64,000 bases of DNA. Origin: Catonella sp963545085 (GTDB lineage Bacteria; Bacillota; Clostridia; Lachnospirales; Lachnospiraceae). Below are positions 61,904 through 64,000 of this stretch, piece after piece. The stretch's first letter is position 1; the number at the start of each line of letters is the position of its first letter. Made by a program: the position numbers and the translations under genes. A model generated the notes under the pieces. It was not told the origin of the DNA. It did not search any database and saw nothing but the letters and a program-made list of their open reading frames with translations. The DNA lies in contig CAUUHV010000001.1 in NCBI GenBank assembly GCA_963545085.1, forward strand, positions 1 to 64,000. Reading direction: 5' to 3'.

Positions 61904-63295
61904 ATGAGGCTGCGGCAGGGTAATTATAAAATAATATTCGCCACTATTGCGCTGATTATCATTAGCTTTGCGGTTGCGACCGTTATGTCTATGATTTCTA
62001 TAAATCATCTTGTAGACGAGGATATGGAATATACTGCGAGGATTTTGTCGTCAAATGTTCATAATGCGATAAACAAGGATTTATCAAAACCTATTTATCT
62101 TTCACAGATGATGGCAAATGATTATCTGCTTGAGAGCTGGCTTAAAAAAGATAAGGATTATAGTGAATACAGAGGCGAAAAGGTCGTGAAATATTTAAAG
62201 AGACTGAAAGAAACCTTTAAATGTGACACTATCTTTGTGATTGACGCAAAAAGCGGAATTTATTATACATATACGGGTGTAAGTAAAATTGTGGACAAAA
62301 AAAATGAACATGACCGATGGTATTATACGTTTCTTGATAAAAATATGCAGCAGGATATTGAAATGGATGCGGATGAAGTTCATGGCTACAGACCGACGGT
62401 TTTCGTGGATGCGAGGATTACTGATGATAACGAAAATTTAATCGGAGTATGCGGTATAGGTGTAAATCTGGATACCGTGCAGGCTACCATTTCGGAATTT
62501 GAGAAGATTCATAATATAAAAATAAGTCTTGTAGATACACGCGAGCCGCTCCCTGCTTATAAAGAGGTGGAAGGAGAGATGGCAAATGAAATTGTGGCAG
62601 AGCTCATAAGTGATAAACTGAATTTGACCCCTTATGTTTACAAAAAGGTCGGAAATAACGGCTATATAGTGGTGAAATACATAGAAAATATGGGTTGGCA
62701 TCTCATTTTACAAAGAGAAAACGACGAGGCAAGCGATATTTTCAGAGAGATTTTAATTGACAATGTAGGAATAGTTTTAATTATTCTTGTTATTCTGCTT
62801 ATTGCCACAATAATTTTAATAAAACAGGAGAGAAGCATACTTGAAAAACAGGCAAATACGGATGAGCTTACTCAGGCGTATAACCGAAAGTTCTTTATGT
62901 CCGATGAGAATATTGAGATTATACCTAAGGACTATGTTACAATGGCGTTGCTTGACGTTGACAATTTTAAAAAGGTAAACGATACTTTGGGACATCTTAA
63001 AGGTGACGAGGTTTTGATTATTCTGGTCAAAAAGGCAAAGGAGCAGTTCGGCGAAAGAGGTATCGTAATACGTTGGGGCGGTGACGAGTTTATGATACTT
63101 TTTGACGGGGATATTGAAGGAATTTATGAGAGATGTGAACTTTTACGGCGCGCCATGGAGAAAACGGGCTTTACTATTTCCGTGGGAGTTTCAGAGATAG
63201 AGCATAACGAAAGTATTGAAAAAAATACGGCGAAGGTTGACAAAGCGCTTTATAGAGCTAAGGAAGAGGGAAGAAACAAGGTTATTATTGCCTGA
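61904..63295 (+). CDS. Membrane diguanylate cyclase with Cache sensor
   Basis: A 463-residue protein. Helix 1 (IIFATIALIIISFAVATVMS) and helix 2 (IVLIILVILLIATIILI) bracket an extracytoplasmic double-Cache-like sensor (YLSQMMANDYLLESWL, CDTIFVIDAKSGIYYTY, DRWYYTF, LIGVCGIGVNLD). No HAMP is evident. The cytoplasmic end is a GGDEF domain with the motif intact at 392-396 (IRWGGDEFMILF); no RxxD inhibitory site is seen. It should make cyclic di-GMP in response to a small extracellular ligand. I chose the ATG at 61904, with GGGAG upstream. A close paralogue follows directly. Confidence 0.9.
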   Translation: MRLRQGNYKIIFATIALIIISFAVATVMSMISINHLVDEDMEYTARILSSNVHNAINKDLSKPIYLSQMMANDYLLESWLKKDKDYSEYRGEKVVKYLKRLKETFKCDTIFVIDAKSGIYYTYTGVSKIVDKKNEHDRWYYTFLDKNMQQDIEMDADEVHGYRPTVFVDARITDDNENLIGVCGIGVNLDTVQATISEFEKIHNIKISLVDTREPLPAYKEVEGEMANEIVAELISDKLNLTPYVYKKVGNNGYIVVKYIENMGWHLILQRENDEASDIFREILIDNVGIVLIILVILLIATIILIKQERSILEKQANTDELTQAYNRKFFMSDENIEIIPKDYVTMALLDVDNFKKVNDTLGHLKGDEVLIILVKKAKEQFGERGIVIRWGGDEFMILFDGDIEGIYERCELLRRAMEKTGFTISVGVSEIEHNESIEKNTAKVDKALYRAKEEGRNKVIIA

Positions 63296-63333
63296 ATATC
63301 AGCATGTTATTAAAGAGAAAGGAGGAGGCGACA

Positions 63334-64000
63334 GTGTGGAATCATCGCAGAATAAAACTTGCCACGATTTTTCTTATCATAGTGGCTTTTTTGGCTACCA
63401 CCACCGTCTCCTTATTCTCCATAGGAAGGCTTGCGGAGGAAAAAGCTGAATATGCGGCGAGGGTTTTGTCATTAAACATAAGAGATGTAATAAATCAAAA
63501 TTTGCAGGGTCCTATAGTATTGTCGCAAATGATGGCGAATGATGAATTTTTGATAGAATGGCTTCAAAAAAATACCAAATATTCAATAGAGTCGGAAGGA
63601 GTTATAACACCGTACCTGAGAAAATTGAACAGAGCGTTTGAAAGCGATACTATCTTTCTTATATCAACGGCAAGCGGAGCGTATTATAATGATATGGGAA
63701 TGTACAAGATTGTTTCACAGGATGACTCCTCGGACAGCTGGTACTATAAGTTCATGAACAGCGAAGCCGACAGCGGTCTTTCGGTGGATATGGATGCTTC
63801 AAAGAACCATAGGTTTACAGTGTTTGCAAATGCTAAAATACTTGATAAGGACGGTGCGGTAATAGGCGCTTGCGGAATGGGCGTAAGTCTTAAGAGTATA
63901 CAGAAGATACTGGAGGAATTTGAAACACAGTATAATGTAAAAATAAGCCTTATAGATAAGGGCGGAGTTATAAGGGTTGATACCAACTCGGGAAACATGG
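63334..64000 (+). CDS. Cache-sensor protein, paralogue of the preceding gene (cut by window end)
   Basis: The frame stays open to the window edge (222 codons). A single N-terminal helix (LATIFLIIVAFLATTTVSLF) is followed by a Cache sensor strikingly like that of the gene before it: VLSQMMANDEFLIEWL, SDTIFLISTASGAYY, SWYYKFM, VIGACGMGVSLKSIQ, VKISLID. A GGDEF domain is expected beyond the edge but not seen. The GTG at 63334 follows GGAGGAGG and is my choice; an in-frame ATG at 63304 lacks a ribosome binding site. The gap to the previous gene is only 38 bases, so they are probably co-transcribed after a tandem duplication. Confidence 0.85.
   Translation, partial: MWNHRRIKLATIFLIIVAFLATTTVSLFSIGRLAEEKAEYAARVLSLNIRDVINQNLQGPIVLSQMMANDEFLIEWLQKNTKYSIESEGVITPYLRKLNRAFESDTIFLISTASGAYYNDMGMYKIVSQDDSSDSWYYKFMNSEADSGLSVDMDASKNHRFTVFANAKILDKDGAVIGACGMGVSLKSIQKILEEFETQYNVKISLIDKGGVIRVDTNSGNM

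Noticed and set aside
1..64000. CRISPR arrays, tRNA or rRNA genes, insertion sequences, phage genes or attachment sites
   Set aside because: None was found on reading both strands: no regularly spaced repeats, no cloverleaf-like segments noticed, and no transposase or integrase among the coding frames.

Overview
The window looks like a low-to-mid GC Gram-positive (Firmicutes) chromosome, most likely from a Lachnospiraceae-like anaerobe. The grounds are strong AGGAGG-type ribosome binding sites, lipoprotein-anchored solute-binding proteins, LacI, RpiR, XRE and YesN-type regulators, an LCP cell-wall protein, a probable DUF3881 protein and several GGDEF proteins. No rRNA, tRNA, CRISPR array, insertion sequence, phage gene or integrase was seen. 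It reads as ordinary chromosome rich in carbohydrate scavenging.

Layout. 1-8.2 kb: the end of a YesN-type response regulator, divergent from an ATPase-less sugar ABC transporter, an unrecognised 823-residue protein, a GH28-type beta-helix enzyme and a KdgF-like cupin. This looks like cytoplasmic breakdown of imported uronate (pectin-type) oligosaccharides. 8.3-10.9 kb (minus): an M3 oligoendopeptidase and a DUF3881-like protein. 11.5-15.3 kb: a PfkB-family sugar kinase with a long leader, a membrane-protein gene broken by a stop codon, an XRE regulator and a NatAB-like ABC exporter. 15.7-27.3 kb: a five-gene oligopeptide-type ABC importer followed by murQ, an esterase, a MurK-like kinase, anmK and a PTS EIIC-like permease, with a convergent RpiR regulator. 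This is a cell-wall (muropeptide) recycling locus.

28-32 kb: a Mn/Zn-type ABC importer whose second permease ends in a winged-helix domain, followed by a DtxR/MntR-type regulator, all behind a strong promoter with a DtxR-like box. 32.4-36.7 kb: an operon of mgtC-like, aroA, M18 aminopeptidase and manA genes. 37-42.1 kb: a 1711-residue secreted GH85 endo-beta-N-acetylglucosaminidase. 42.2-47.2 kb: a free methionine-(R)-sulfoxide reductase, an LCP protein, and a copper operon (CsoR box, CopA with a CopZ-like C-terminus, CsoR). 47.3-51.2 kb: an unknown protein, a diguanylate cyclase, a secreted unknown and a PAP2 protein. 51.4-54.5 kb: an ABC exporter and an exported trigger-factor-like lipoprotein. 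54.5-61.8 kb: a LacI regulator divergent from malEFG-like genes and type I pullulanase. 61.9-64 kb: two tandem Cache sensor genes, the first with GGDEF and the second cut by the window end.

How the parts fit. Three loci pair an importer with cytoplasmic enzymes for its likely cargo: uronides, muropeptides and alpha-glucans. The two sugar importers carry no ATPase gene and probably share one encoded elsewhere. All four ABC import operons have an RNA hairpin right after the binding-protein gene. The points most worth pursuing are the EIIC-like permease in the muropeptide locus, which lacks EIIB and the conserved motif glutamate, the unassigned 823-residue protein, and a possible internal start that would release a CopZ-like chaperone from copA.
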